From positions 1 to 35,175 of the forward strand of contig VGNK01000007.1 of assembly GCA_016866055.1 (NCBI GenBank): a stretch of 35,175 nt of DNA. Reading direction: 5' to 3'. A model generated the notes under the pieces. That model made no database searches. It was given only the letters and a program-made list of their open reading frames with translations, and was not told the DNA's origin. The position numbers and the translations under genes are program-made. Each line of letters begins with the position of its first letter. The first letter of the stretch is position 1. This stretch comes from Chloroflexota bacterium. GTDB lineage: Bacteria; Chloroflexota; Dehalococcoidia; UBA2979. Below, one piece after another: positions 7,340 through 16,018 of this stretch.

Positions 7340-8392
7340 CTACAGTCGCTTCGCGACCGCCGCGCAGAACTCGTCGGCAGTCGCGCTCCCTCCCTGATCG
7401 GGGGTCAGCACCGACCCCTCCGCGTACACGTCGTCGATCGCCCGGCGCAGCGACGTCGCCGCCTCGCCGAGCCCGAGGTACTCGAGCATCATCGCGCTCG
7501 ACAGCATGGTCGCCGTCGGATTGATGCGCCCCGTGCCGACGATGTCCGGCGCGGTCCCGTGCACCGGCTCGAAGTAGGCGAAGCCGTCCCCGTAGCAGCC
7601 GCTGGCCGCCACGCCCAGCCCCCCGACGAGCGCGGCGGCCTCGTCGGAGAGGATGTCGCCGTAGAGGTTCGGGAGCACCACCACGTCGAGGTCGTGCGCG
7701 TCCGCGATGATCCGGCGCGCGAAGTCGTCCACGATGTAGTCGCGAAACTCCACGTCCGGGTACTCCGTCGCCACCTGGGCGACGACCTGCCGGAAGAGGC
7801 CGTCCGTGTACGGGAGCATGTTGTACTTGCACGAGGCGGTGACGCGGCCCGGCCGCCCGCTCTCACGACGCTGTCGCGCGAGCCGGAAGGCGAAGTGCGC
7901 GATGCGACGGCTGTTCGCGTCGGTGATCACCTTCACGGCGAACCGCCCGTGCTCGGGCAGCGGCTCGCCGCGCCGTCCCGTCAACGCCGCGGGCCGGAGC
8001 GCCTCGACGTCGCCTTCGATGCCGACGTAGAGGTCCTCCATGTTCTCGCGGACGATCACGAAGTCGATGCCCTCGGCATCGCGCAGCGGGCTGCGAGCGC
8101 CCGGGATGTACCGCACCGGGCGCACGTTCGCGTACGTTTTCTTCCCCCAGCGCAGGTGCGCGAGCGCGGGGGTCTTGCCGCTCGAGGATCCGAAGAGCGT
8201 CGTGTCGCACGCGTCGATCGCCTCGCGGCAGACGCGCGCGAAGTCCTCCCCGAACCGGGCCTGGCCCTCGTCGCCGGCGGGCAGCTCGACGTAGTCGAGG
8301 TCGAGCTCCATCAGCCTGAGCAGCCGCAGCACGGGGAGCACGGCCTCGGGCGCGGAGTCGTCCCCGGGGATGACGCAGACGCGCTTCGTCAC
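7340..8392 (-). CDS. Isocitrate/isopropylmalate-type decarboxylating dehydrogenase
   Basis: The protein has 350 residues, the size of IPMDH and homoisocitrate dehydrogenases rather than the 415-residue bacterial NADP-IDH. VIPGDDSAPEAV is the N-terminal dinucleotide-fold start. FVIVRENMEDLYVGIEGD is closer to the IDH-type RENxEDLYAGIE than to IPMDH. CKYNML carries the catalytic Lys, and DVVVLPNLYGDILSDEAAALVGGLG binds metal and cofactor (segment given for orientation). HGTAPDIVG has the Asp-Ile pair typical of NAD-dependent members. The family oxidises a 2-hydroxy-3-alkyl-dicarboxylate or tricarboxylate to the 2-oxo acid with loss of CO2. GTG 8392 has AGGAG six bases upstream. It follows the small dehydratase subunit by 34 bp, so it probably acts on the product of one dehydratase. 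The exact substrate is unknown. Confidence 0.88.
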   Translation of the reverse strand: MTKRVCVIPGDDSAPEAVLPVLRLLRLMELDLDYVELPAGDEGQARFGEDFARVCREAIDACDTTLFGSSSGKTPALAHLRWGKKTYANVRPVRYIPGARSPLRDAEGIDFVIVRENMEDLYVGIEGDVEALRPAALTGRRGEPLPEHGRFAVKVITDANSRRIAHFAFRLARQRRESGRPGRVTASCKYNMLPYTDGLFRQVVAQVATEYPDVEFRDYIVDDFARRIIADAHDLDVVVLPNLYGDILSDEAAALVGGLGVAASGCYGDGFAYFEPVHGTAPDIVGTGRINPTATMLSSAMMLEYLGLGEAATSLRRAIDDVYAEGSVLTPDQGGSATADEFCAAVAKRL

Positions 8393-8426
8393 GCGCCGCT
8401 CCTGGGAGCCCCGCAGCCGCCGGGCA

Positions 8427-8978
8427 TCAGCGGCGCGCCGCCTCGCGCTTCGCCTTCACCTCGGGGTGCTCCTCGAGCCACCGCTCGAGGAACGGGCGAA
8501 GCCCACCCATCCGCAGGAGCTGCCCGGGCGGGCTGTCCGGCGGGTATGCCTCGCCGCGGATCTCCGTCCCGCGGGTCAAGTTGCGCACCACCCCCGTGTC
8601 GACGTTGACCTCGATCTCGTCGCCCTCCTCGACGGCGGCCACGATCCCGGGGCAGATCAGCACGGGGAAGCCGATGTTCACCGCGTTGCGCTGGAAGAGC
8701 CGCGAGAACGACTCCGCGACCACGGCGGCGACGCCCAGCTCCTCGCGCAGGATGCGCGGTGCCGGACGGCTGGACCCGCACCCGAAGTTCGTGTCGGCGA
8801 CGATGATATCGCCGGGCCGTACCTCGCTCGCCGCCCACCCGGGTCGGTTCGGCATGATCGCCGCCTTGCGCCCCTCGCCGCGCACGTGCCCCCACAGGAT
8901 CGCGCCGGGCATGATGAGGTCGGTGCTGATGTTCTTCCCGAACTTCCACGTTCGCCCGCGCACCACCAGGTTGGTCAT
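8427..8978 (-). CDS. Aconitase/isopropylmalate isomerase-type dehydratase, small subunit 1
   Basis: The product has 183 residues and is the swivelling domain of the hydro-lyases. WKFGKNISTDLIMPGAI is the N-terminal strand-turn. NFGCGSSRPAPRILREELGVAAVVA contains the GCGSSR substrate-binding loop. FSRLFQRNAVNIGFPVL is the second conserved block. The length is closer to archaeal-type LeuD and dimethylmaleate hydratase small subunits (160-180) than to E. coli LeuD (about 200). It pairs with the large subunit 10 bp upstream: the sequence ATGTAGGGAGCCGCTCATG gives that gene's last codon, its stop, a ribosome site (AGGGAG) and this ATG. Such spacing indicates coupled translation of a two-subunit enzyme. 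Confidence 0.9.
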   Translation of the reverse strand: MTNLVVRGRTWKFGKNISTDLIMPGAILWGHVRGEGRKAAIMPNRPGWAASEVRPGDIIVADTNFGCGSSRPAPRILREELGVAAVVAESFSRLFQRNAVNIGFPVLICPGIVAAVEEGDEIEVNVDTGVVRNLTRGTEIRGEAYPPDSPPGQLLRMGGLRPFLERWLEEHPEVKAKREAARR

Positions 8979-8988
8979 GAGCGGCTCC

Positions 8989-10239
8989 CTACATGAACTC
9001 GCGCGGGTCCGCGATGTAGCCCTTGATCGCGGACGCCGCGACGGTGGCCGGCGAGGCCAGGCACACCTCGGCGAGCGGGCTTCCCATGCGACCCTGGAAG
9101 TTGCGGTTGCTCGATGAGATGCAGCGCTCCTGGTCGGCGAGCAGCCCGAGGTGCCCGCCGGGGCACGCGCCGCACCCCGGGTTTGTGATCATCGCGCCGG
9201 CCGCAGAGAGCACCTCCCAGTACCCGAGGCGCGCGCACTCGTGCCACACCTCGGAGGACGCCGGCGTCACGATCATCCGCACGTCGGGGTGCACCTGGCG
9301 CCCCTGGAGGATCTTCGCAGCCACCGCGATGTCCTCGACGCGCGCGTTCGTGCACGAGCCGAGGAACGCCTGGTCGACCCGCAGCCGCTCGGACTCCACG
9401 GCAGCCACCGGGTGGCTGTTGCTCGGGTCGTGGGGCAGCGCCACCATCGGCTCGAGGTTCGTGCAGTCGACCGTGTACTCCGCCTCGTAGCGCGCGTCGG
9501 GGTCGGGGCTGACGGGCTGGGGCTCGCGCTTCATGCGGCCCTCGAGGAACTCGTACGTCTTGTCGTCCGCCTCGAAGATCGCGCACTTCGCGCCGATCTC
9601 CACCCCCATGTTGGACATCGTGAAGCGAGAGCCCAGCGACAGCTGCGCGGCGACGGGCCCCAGGAACTCCACCGACTTGTAGACCGCGACGTCCGTCCCG
9701 TAGTCCGCGGCGATCTTCAGCATCACGTCCTTGCCCACGCAGTACGCGGGCAGCGTCCCCGCGAGCGTGAACTTGATGCTCGGCGGCACGCGCATCCAGA
9801 GCTGGCCCGTGATCACGACGAACGAGAGCTCCTCCATGATCGGAGCCCCCATCGCGTTGAAGCAGCCGTAGCTCGTCGAGTGTGAGTCGACGCTCACGAT
9901 CAGGTCGCCCGGGGAGACGTAGCCGTGCTCGGGGAAGACCTGGTGGAGGATCCCGTGCCGGCCGTACTCGAAGTAGTTCTCGATCCCGTACTTCGTCGCG
10001 AAGTCCTTGAGCGCCTTGTGCGCGTTCGCTCGCTCGACGGTCGGCGAGGGGGCGAAGTGGTCGTCGACGGCGTACACGCGCGCCGTGTCGTAGACCTGCT
10101 CGATGCCGAGCTCCTCCATCATCGGGATCGGCCCGAACACGCCGGTGCCGTCGACCTTCGCCCAGACGTACTCGCCGGGCGCGACGACGCTCTTCCCCGA
10201 ACGCGAGGCGAGGATCTTCTCGGCCATCGTCATGCCCAT
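8989..10239 (-). CDS. Aconitase/isopropylmalate isomerase-type dehydratase, large subunit 1
   Basis: The product has 416 residues. The three 4Fe-4S ligands are visible: Cys296 in GSCTNAR, and Cys356 and Cys359 in PGCGACPGG. The 60- and 3-residue spacing equals that of E. coli LeuC. VDSHSTSYGCFNA and SSSNRNFQGRMGSP are further family signatures. The enzyme should isomerise or hydrate a hydroxyacid through a cis-aconitate-like alkene. It is 50 residues shorter than leucine-pathway LeuC and resembles the archaeal-type group that includes homoaconitase and dimethylmaleate hydratase. ATG 10239 has AGAGGAG upstream. Codon use is mixed (GCG, CCG and TCG common), unlike the duplicate copy just upstream. 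The substrate is not determined by sequence. Confidence 0.9.
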   Translation of the reverse strand: MGMTMAEKILASRSGKSVVAPGEYVWAKVDGTGVFGPIPMMEELGIEQVYDTARVYAVDDHFAPSPTVERANAHKALKDFATKYGIENYFEYGRHGILHQVFPEHGYVSPGDLIVSVDSHSTSYGCFNAMGAPIMEELSFVVITGQLWMRVPPSIKFTLAGTLPAYCVGKDVMLKIAADYGTDVAVYKSVEFLGPVAAQLSLGSRFTMSNMGVEIGAKCAIFEADDKTYEFLEGRMKREPQPVSPDPDARYEAEYTVDCTNLEPMVALPHDPSNSHPVAAVESERLRVDQAFLGSCTNARVEDIAVAAKILQGRQVHPDVRMIVTPASSEVWHECARLGYWEVLSAAGAMITNPGCGACPGGHLGLLADQERCISSSNRNFQGRMGSPLAEVCLASPATVAASAIKGYIADPREFM

Positions 10240-10272
10240 GCGCGACTCCTCTCGCGTGCCCCCGGCCGTGGC

Positions 10273-10803
10273 TCAGGCGCGCACGAGGCCGGCCTTGCGG
10301 ACCTTGTCCTTCATGTAGGCGTCGAGGCCGCCGGCCATGAGGATCTGGAAGGGCGGGGAGTCCTCGGGCCAGGCCTGGGCCTGGAGGGTCTTGCCGGTGT
10401 CGAGGTTCTTCACCTGGCCGCTGACGATGTTGACCTCGAGGCGCTGGCCCTCCTCGACGAAGGCGGAGATGCCGGGGGCGACGAGGGTGGGGAGGCCGGT
10501 GTTGACGGCGTTGCGGAGGTGGATGCGGGAGACGGAGTCGGCGAGCACGCAGGCGATGCCGAGCACCTTGAGGGGCTGGGAGCCGTTGCGGCTGGAGCCG
10601 CAGCCGAAGTTGGTGCCGGCGACGAGGAGGTCGCCGGGCTGGACCTGGTCGACCCAGCCGGGGCGGTTGGCGCTCATGCAGAACTGGGCGGCCTCCTCGG
10701 GGGTGATGCCGGGGTTGGCGAGCACCTTGGAGCCCGGGACCATGAGGTCGGTGGAGATGGCCTCGCCGAACTTCCAGACGCGACCGGTGAAGGTGGTTTG
10801 CAC
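10273..10803 (-). CDS. Aconitase/isopropylmalate isomerase-type dehydratase, small subunit 2
   Basis: The product has 176 residues and is paralogous to the small subunit at 8427. It has WKFGEAISTDLMVPGSKV, NFGCGSSRNGSQPLKVLG (GCGSSR loop), HLRNAVNTGLPTL and a closing GGLDAYMKDKVRKAG. Residues after the first strand differ (NPGITPEEAAQFCMSANRPGW), so the two dehydratases may take different side chains. GTG 10803 is supported by GGAG seven bases upstream; the frame runs further up but only through the large-subunit gene. It lies 26 bp after its large subunit. Nearly every codon ends in C, a strong difference from the genes on either side. Confidence 0.9.
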   Translation of the reverse strand: MQTTFTGRVWKFGEAISTDLMVPGSKVLANPGITPEEAAQFCMSANRPGWVDQVQPGDLLVAGTNFGCGSSRNGSQPLKVLGIACVLADSVSRIHLRNAVNTGLPTLVAPGISAFVEEGQRLEVNIVSGQVKNLDTGKTLQAQAWPEDSPPFQILMAGGLDAYMKDKVRKAGLVRA

Positions 10804-10829
10804 GTGGGCGCTCCGTTCGTGGGGCGAGG

Positions 10830-12077
10830 CTAGAGGTACTGGCGGGGGTCGACGATCTCGCCGGCGATGGCGGAGGCGGCGACGGTGGCGGGGCTGGCGA
10901 GCCAGACCTTGGCGAGGGGGCTGCCCATGCGACCCTGGAAGTTGCGGTTGGAGCTGGAGATGCAGACCTCGTGGTCGCCGAGGACGCCCATGTGTCCGCC
11001 GTAGCAGGGGCCGCAGGTGGAGTGCTCCACGAGGGCACCGGCGTCGGCGAGGATCTCGAGGTAGCCGGCCTTGAGGGCCTGTCCGAAGACCTCCTGGGAG
11101 GAGGGCGAGACGAGCATGCGCACGTCCGGGTGAATCTGCTTGCCCTTGATGATGCGTGCGGCGACCTCGAGGTCCTCGAGGCGGGCGTTGGTGCAGGAGC
11201 CGAGGAAGGCCTGGTCGATCTTGACGTGCTCGGTGAGGACGGACTCGACGGGGACGCCGTTTCCGGGGTCGCCGGGGCGGGCGACCATTGGGGTGAGGGT
11301 GGAGAGGTCGAACTCGTACTGGGCCTCGTAGGCGGCGTCGGGGTCGGCGGTGACGTGCTCGTAGGGACGGGTGACGCGGTCCTTGAGGAAGGCGTCGGTC
11401 TTGGCGTCGGCCTCGAAGAGGGCGAACTTGGCGCCGACCTCGACGCCCATGTTGGAGATGGTCCAGCGCTGGGCGAGGGTCATCTGGGCGGCGACGGGGC
11501 CGACGTACTCGACGGACTTGTAGAGGCCGTAGTCGGTGCCGAGCTCGGAGGCGACCTTGAGGATGACGTCCTTGCCGACGCACCAGGCGGGGAGGGTGCC
11601 GTTGAGGACGACGCGTACGGACTCTGGGACGCGGAACCAGAGGTCGCCGAAGGCGAGGATGTGGACGGCGTCCATGTTGGCGTTGGTGACGCAGGCGTTG
11701 AAGACGCCTCCCGAGGTGGAGTGGGAGTCGCCCTGGGCGATGAGCTCGCCGGGGGCGTACATGCCGCGCTCGGCGAAGACCTGGTGGAGGATGCCGCCGC
11801 GGCCGTACTCGTAGTAGTGCTTGATGCCGTACTTCTTGACGAGGCGGCGGGTCTCGCGCATGCGGTTGGCGACCTCGATGGTCGGCGGCGGGGCCTGGTG
11901 GTCGTCGACGATGAAGACGCGCTCGGGGTCCCAGACGCGGTCGACGCCGAGCAGCTCGAGCGCGCGCAGGGAGTGGCCGCTGGTGGCGTCGACCTTGCAC
12001 CAGACGTACTGGCCGGGCTTCACGCTGTCGACGCCGGCGTGCTTCGCCAGGATCTTCTCTGCGATCGTCATTCCCAC
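10830..12077 (-). CDS. Aconitase/isopropylmalate isomerase-type dehydratase, large subunit 2
   Basis: The product has 415 residues and is a paralogue of the large subunit at 8989. Cluster ligands are Cys295 in GSCTNAR, and Cys355 and Cys358 in STCGPCYGGH, with the same spacing as the other copy. GDSHSTSGGVFNA and SSSNRNFQGRMGSP are conserved. Both copies begin MGMT-AEKIL and share most blocks, so the large-small-large-small order looks like a tandem duplication of a two-gene unit. Beyond the first 80 or so codons, synonymous choice is almost entirely C-ending (GCC, CCC, CTC, GTC, ACC). That choice leaves the plus strand open for over 1 kb. GTG 12077 has AGGGGG seven bases upstream; an ATG two codons later is an alternative. 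Confidence 0.9.
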   Translation of the reverse strand: MGMTIAEKILAKHAGVDSVKPGQYVWCKVDATSGHSLRALELLGVDRVWDPERVFIVDDHQAPPPTIEVANRMRETRRLVKKYGIKHYYEYGRGGILHQVFAERGMYAPGELIAQGDSHSTSGGVFNACVTNANMDAVHILAFGDLWFRVPESVRVVLNGTLPAWCVGKDVILKVASELGTDYGLYKSVEYVGPVAAQMTLAQRWTISNMGVEVGAKFALFEADAKTDAFLKDRVTRPYEHVTADPDAAYEAQYEFDLSTLTPMVARPGDPGNGVPVESVLTEHVKIDQAFLGSCTNARLEDLEVAARIIKGKQIHPDVRMLVSPSSQEVFGQALKAGYLEILADAGALVEHSTCGPCYGGHMGVLGDHEVCISSSNRNFQGRMGSPLAKVWLASPATVAASAIAGEIVDPRQYL

Positions 12078-12118
12078 AGTCGCACCCCCTCGGTGTGCTC
12101 TCTACTCGTGGAGACCTG

Positions 12119-12967
12119 CTACGCCGGCACGGCCGCGTAGCGCTGCTCGAGCTCGTAGATCTCCGGCAGCCCGAGCAGGTTGGTGATGGAGCCGAAATCG
12201 CCGAAGCCACTGCGGCCGGTGGGCTCGGCGGCCTTGAGTCGGAGCAGCGCGGATCGGACTGCGGCGAGCGACAGCCCGTGCCCGCCACCGGTGATCATGA
12301 TGCGGAAGCCGCGGTCCGCGATCTGCCTCGTCGGCTCGAGGCTGCCGTTGTAGAGGCAGGGGATCCCCTGGCCGGCGAGCTGCTCCGTGTAGACGCGGAG
12401 GTCGTCCGCCGTGCGGATGCCGTCGACGAAGACGAGGTCCGCGCCGGCCTCTCGGTACGCGCGTGCCCGCGTCAGCGCGTCCTCCCAGCCGTTCGGCGCG
12501 AGCGCGTCCGTGCGCGCGATGATCACGAAGTCCGGGTCAGTGCGCGCCTCGACCGCCGCGCGGACCTTCTGCACGGCCTCGTCGATCGGCACGACCATCT
12601 TCCCCTCGAAGAAGCCGCACTTCTTCGGGAAGACCTGGTCCTCCATGTGCAGGGCGGCGGCGCCCGCCTCCTCGTACTCGCGCACGGTGCGCTGCGCGCT
12701 GATCGCGTTGCCGTACCCGGTGTCCGCATCGGCGATCACCGGTACGCCGACCGCGTTCGCCACGTAGCGGAGGTTCGTCACCATCTCGCCGAAGCTCATC
12801 AGGCCGACGTCGGGATAGCCGGCCTGCGCCGACGTCCCGTGCCCCGTCATGTAGACCGCCTTGAAGCCGCGTGCCTGCGCGATCTTCGCGGTGAATCCGT
12901 CGTAGACGAACGGAGCGACCACCAGCCCGGCGGCCATCGCCTCGCGAAGCTGTCGTCCCTTACCCAT
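12119..12967 (-). CDS. Isocitrate lyase/PEP mutase superfamily lyase 2
   Basis: The product has 282 residues. Barrel signatures are APFVYDGFTAKIAQARGFKAVY, the Mg-binding DADTGYGNAISAQRTV, the catalytic loop VFPKKCGFFEGKMVV (Cys117, Phe119) and DFVIIARTDALAPNGWEDAL (segments for orientation). The length fits PrpB and dimethylmalate-lyase relatives (280-300). It is closely similar to the lyase encoded next door upstream and less so to lyase 1. ATG 12967 has AGGAG six bases upstream. The gap to the downstream large dehydratase subunit is 41 bp. A retro-aldol cleavage giving pyruvate or glyoxylate is inferred from the family. The reaction cannot be fixed, because CGF replaces the usual CGH. Confidence 0.88.
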   Translation of the reverse strand: MGKGRQLREAMAAGLVVAPFVYDGFTAKIAQARGFKAVYMTGHGTSAQAGYPDVGLMSFGEMVTNLRYVANAVGVPVIADADTGYGNAISAQRTVREYEEAGAAALHMEDQVFPKKCGFFEGKMVVPIDEAVQKVRAAVEARTDPDFVIIARTDALAPNGWEDALTRARAYREAGADLVFVDGIRTADDLRVYTEQLAGQGIPCLYNGSLEPTRQIADRGFRIMITGGGHGLSLAAVRSALLRLKAAEPTGRSGFGDFGSITNLLGLPEIYELEQRYAAVPA

Positions 12968-12990
12968 CTCAGTCTCCTCTTCCCGCGCCG

Positions 12991-13866
12991 CTATCGCGCC
13001 GCCGCCGAGCCGACGCCGTAGCGCGCCTCGAGCTCGTAGATCCGCGGCAGGCCGAGGATGTCGTTCACGCCCTCGCCCTCCGGCACGGGGCCGTAGCGCG
13101 CCATCGTCTGCCTGGTGCTGCCGGTCTCCATCAGCTCCTGGCCCGCGGCGTTGGCGCTCTCCCACACGGCGCCCAGCGAGAGCCCGGCGAGGATCTGGAT
13201 CTTGAACCCCAGCGTCGCCGCCTCCTGGCCGGTCACCATCGCGCCGTTGTAGAGGCACGGGATCCCTCGCATCGCGAGCTCACGGCTGTAGGTGTCGATC
13301 TCCTCCCGCGTCCGGATCCCATCGACGAAGACGAGGTCGGCGCCGGCCGCGTGGTAGGCGCGGGCGCGGCGGATCGCGTCGTCCCACCCGTGCGGCGCGA
13401 GCGCGTCGGTGCGGGCGATGACTACGGTCGACGGATCGGTGCGCGCGTCGAGCGCCGCCCGCACCTTCTGCACTGCCTCCTCGATGGGGATGACCTCCTT
13501 GCCCTCGAAGAAGCCGCACTTCTTCGGGAAGACCTGATCTTCGATGTGGAATCCCGCGACCCCGGCTCGCTCGTACTCGCGCACCGCGCGACGCACGTTG
13601 ATCGCGTTCCCGTAGCCGGTGTCCATGTCCGCGATCACCGGGATGGTCGTCGCCCTGCAGATGTAGCGGAGGTTCTCCACCATCTCGGTCTGCGTGACGA
13701 GGCCGACGTCCGGATAGCCGTAGCGGGCCGCCGTGCCGAACCCCGTGACGTAGATCGCGTCGAAGCCGGTGCGTTCGACCATCCGCGCGAAGAGCGCGTT
13801 GTAGACGCCGGGGGCGACGACCACCCCCTGCTCGAGCAGTTCCCTCAGGCGGGCAGATCGTTTCAT
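12991..13866 (-). CDS. Isocitrate lyase/PEP mutase superfamily lyase 3
   Basis: The product has 291 residues. APGVYNALFARMVERTGFDAIY, DMDTGYGNAINVRRAV, VFPKKCGFFEGKEVI (Cys117, Phe119) and TVVIARTDALAPHGWDDAI mark the same family (segments for orientation). Cys and Phe positions are identical to lyase 2. The two genes are 23 bp apart and look like a duplicated pair. They could form a mixed oligomer or handle two stereoisomers (inference). ATG 13866 has GGAGGAC upstream. The gene starts 26 bp after the ABC ATPase and is the first metabolic gene of the array. Confidence 0.88.
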   Translation of the reverse strand: MKRSARLRELLEQGVVVAPGVYNALFARMVERTGFDAIYVTGFGTAARYGYPDVGLVTQTEMVENLRYICRATTIPVIADMDTGYGNAINVRRAVREYERAGVAGFHIEDQVFPKKCGFFEGKEVIPIEEAVQKVRAALDARTDPSTVVIARTDALAPHGWDDAIRRARAYHAAGADLVFVDGIRTREEIDTYSRELAMRGIPCLYNGAMVTGQEAATLGFKIQILAGLSLGAVWESANAAGQELMETGSTRQTMARYGPVPEGEGVNDILGLPRIYELEARYGVGSAAAR

Positions 13867-13892
13867 GCGCGGCGTCCTCCAGTCTGTCTGAG

Positions 13893-16016
13893 CTACGCGT
13901 GCGACCCCGCCGGAACGGCGCGCCGGTCACGCGCGCCGTCCTCGGAGGCGTCGTGGAAGAGGTAACAGGCGACGGCCTGCGCCCCACCCGGGGGGACGCG
14001 CAGCGCCGGCGTCTCCCGGCGGCAGACATCCATGACCTGCGGGCAGCGTGACGCGAAGCGGCAGCCGGGTGGCGGATCGACCGCGCTCGGCACCTCGCCC
14101 TGCAGCGCGACGCGATCGCGTCGATAGCGCGGATCGGGGACCGGCACGGCCGCCACGAGCGCCTTCGCGTACGGATGCTGCGGCCTCGTCAGCACCTCCT
14201 CGGTCGGCCCGTGCTCGACGACCTTGCCCACGTACATGATCGCGACCTCGTCGCAGATGTGGCGCATCGTCGACAGGTCGTGGGTCACGTAGAGCAGGCC
14301 GATGTTGAGCTCGTCGACGAGCGTGCGCAGTAGGTTAAGGATCCCCGCCTGCACCGAGACGTCGAGCATCGACACCGGCTCGTCGGCGATCAGGAAGTCC
14401 GGCTCGAGCGCGATCGCGCGCGCGATTGCGACGCGCTGTCGCTGGCCCCCGCTCAGCTGGTGGGGGTAGCGCTCCACGTAGTCGAGCGCCGGGAGCAGAT
14501 CGACGAGCTCAAGCGCGTGCAGGACGCGCGCGCGGCGCTCGTCCGCGTTCCCGATGCCGTGGACCTTCAGGACTTCCTCCACGGTCTGCTCGACCGTGAA
14601 GCGCGGGTTCAGCGACCCGTACGGGTCCTGGAAGATCACCTGGACGCGACGGCGGAAGGCCCTGGTGCGTCCGCCGCTCGACCGTAGCCGGCCGACATCC
14701 AGGTCACCCAGCCGGATCGTCCCGCCGGTCGGCTCATACAGCCGCGCGATCGTCATCCCCGTCGTGGTCTTGCCGCAGCCGGACTCGCCGGCGAGCCCGA
14801 TCACGCGGCCGCGCTTGAGCTCGAAGGAGACGCCGTCCACCGCGTGCACGTGGCTCCGGCGCCGCGTGATCACGGACCCGACGAGGCTCTGGCGGACTGG
14901 GAAGTAGGTCTGCAGTCGCTCCACCACGAGCGACGGCGCGTGCTCCTCCGCGACCGCCGCGTCGTTCCCGGCGAGCGTGCTCCAGGACTGCCGCTGGCGC
15001 GTCCCTTCGGGCTCCCACGTCGCGCGCAACGTCGACCGCTCGCGGAACTCCGCGACGCGCTCCGGGAAGTGGCACCGGCTGACGTGAGCGTCGGCGACCT
15101 GGACGAGCGCCGGCGTCTCGGCGTGGCAGCGCTCCTCGGCGAAGGGACAGCGCGCCGCGAAGCGGCAGCCCGGCCCGGGTTCGATCAGGCCGGGCGGCGC
15201 GCCCGGGATCGAGATCAGGCTGCGCTCGACCTCGGTCTTCCGGATCGAGGGAAATGCGTTGCGTAGCCCGAGCGTGTACGGGTTGAACGAGTCGAGGAAC
15301 ACGTCGGCCGTCGCGCCGTACTCCATCACGTCCCCTGCGTACATCACGAGCACGCGATCGCAGTTCTCCGTCACGGCCGCGATGTTGTGGGTGACGAGCA
15401 TCATGGCTCGATGCTGCTCGGCCTGCAGGCGCTTCAGCCGGTGCAGGATCTGGTCCTGCATGATCACGTCGAGCCCGGTCGTCGGCTCGTCCCCGATCAC
15501 GATGTCCGGGTCGAGCGCGAGCGCCATCGCGATCATCGCGCGCTGGCGCATCCCGCCGGAGAGCTGGTGTGGGAAGTCGAAGAGGCGGGAGCGGTCGAGT
15601 CCCACCATCTCGAACGTCTCCTCGGCGCGAGCGCGTGCGGCTCCCACGGCGCCTCGCTCGTGGGTGCGAATCGCCTCGACGATCTGCTCGCCGATGCTGA
15701 CGACGGGGTCGAGCGCGTTCATGGCGCTCTGCGTGACGAGCGAGATCCGGCGCCAGCGGATCTGCCGGAGGCGTGACTCGTCGGCGCGCGCGAGGTCGGT
15801 GCCGTCGAAGAGCACCTGACCGCTGTGCACGCGACCGTTCGACGGGAGGATCCCGAGCAGCGCCTTGACGATCGTGCTCTTGCCGCACCCGGACTCGCCC
15901 ACCACGCCCAGGTAGTGGCCGGGGTCCAGGGTGAACGACACGTCGGTCGCCGCGTGCCGGTCGCCGGCGCGCGTGGCGTACCGAATCGAGAGGTCGCGGA
16001 CGTCGAGCAGCGGCAC
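13893..16016 (-). CDS. Fused double ATPase of a peptide-type ABC importer (DppD-DppF fusion)
   Basis: The 707-residue protein contains two complete ATPase domains. The first has Walker [10 protein letters not shown] (residues 40-48), LSGGM, Walker [12 protein letters not shown] and the oligopeptide-transporter Cys segment [16 protein letters not shown] linker of about 70 residues follows. The second domain has [39 protein letters not shown] and [15 protein letters not shown]. Dpp/Opp systems normally use two separate ATPase genes, though fusions are known. GTG 16016 has AAGGA seven bases upstream and lies two bases after the permease stop. The longer open frame above it belongs to the permease region. 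Confidence 0.93.
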   Translation of the reverse strand: MPLLDVRDLSIRYATRAGDRHAATDVSFTLDPGHYLGVVGESGCGKSTIVKALLGILPSNGRVHSGQVLFDGTDLARADESRLRQIRWRRISLVTQSAMNALDPVVSIGEQIVEAIRTHERGAVGAARARAEETFEMVGLDRSRLFDFPHQLSGGMRQRAMIAMALALDPDIVIGDEPTTGLDVIMQDQILHRLKRLQAEQHRAMMLVTHNIAAVTENCDRVLVMYAGDVMEYGATADVFLDSFNPYTLGLRNAFPSIRKTEVERSLISIPGAPPGLIEPGPGCRFAARCPFAEERCHAETPALVQVADAHVSRCHFPERVAEFRERSTLRATWEPEGTRQRQSWSTLAGNDAAVAEEHAPSLVVERLQTYFPVRQSLVGSVITRRRSHVHAVDGVSFELKRGRVIGLAGESGCGKTTTGMTIARLYEPTGGTIRLGDLDVGRLRSSGGRTRAFRRRVQVIFQDPYGSLNPRFTVEQTVEEVLKVHGIGNADERRARVLHALELVDLLPALDYVERYPHQLSGGQRQRVAIARAIALEPDFLIADEPVSMLDVSVQAGILNLLRTLVDELNIGLLYVTHDLSTMRHICDEVAIMYVGKVVEHGPTEEVLTRPQHPYAKALVAAVPVPDPRYRRDRVALQGEVPSAVDPPPGCRFASRCPQVMDVCRRETPALRVPPGGAQAVACYLFHDASEDGARDRRAVPAGSHA

Positions 16017-16018
16017 GC

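Noticed and set aside
10971-12140. 389-codon plus-strand open frame opposite the large dehydratase subunit
   Set aside because: The product is almost only Gly, Val, Glu, Asp and Leu, as expected antisense to C-ending codons. The minus strand encodes a clear enzyme.
8427-13866. Leucine biosynthesis or alpha-aminoadipate (lysine) pathway operon
   Set aside because: LeuCD-like and IPMDH-like genes are present, but there is no LeuA or homocitrate synthase. Three lyases, Tam and an importer point to breakdown instead.
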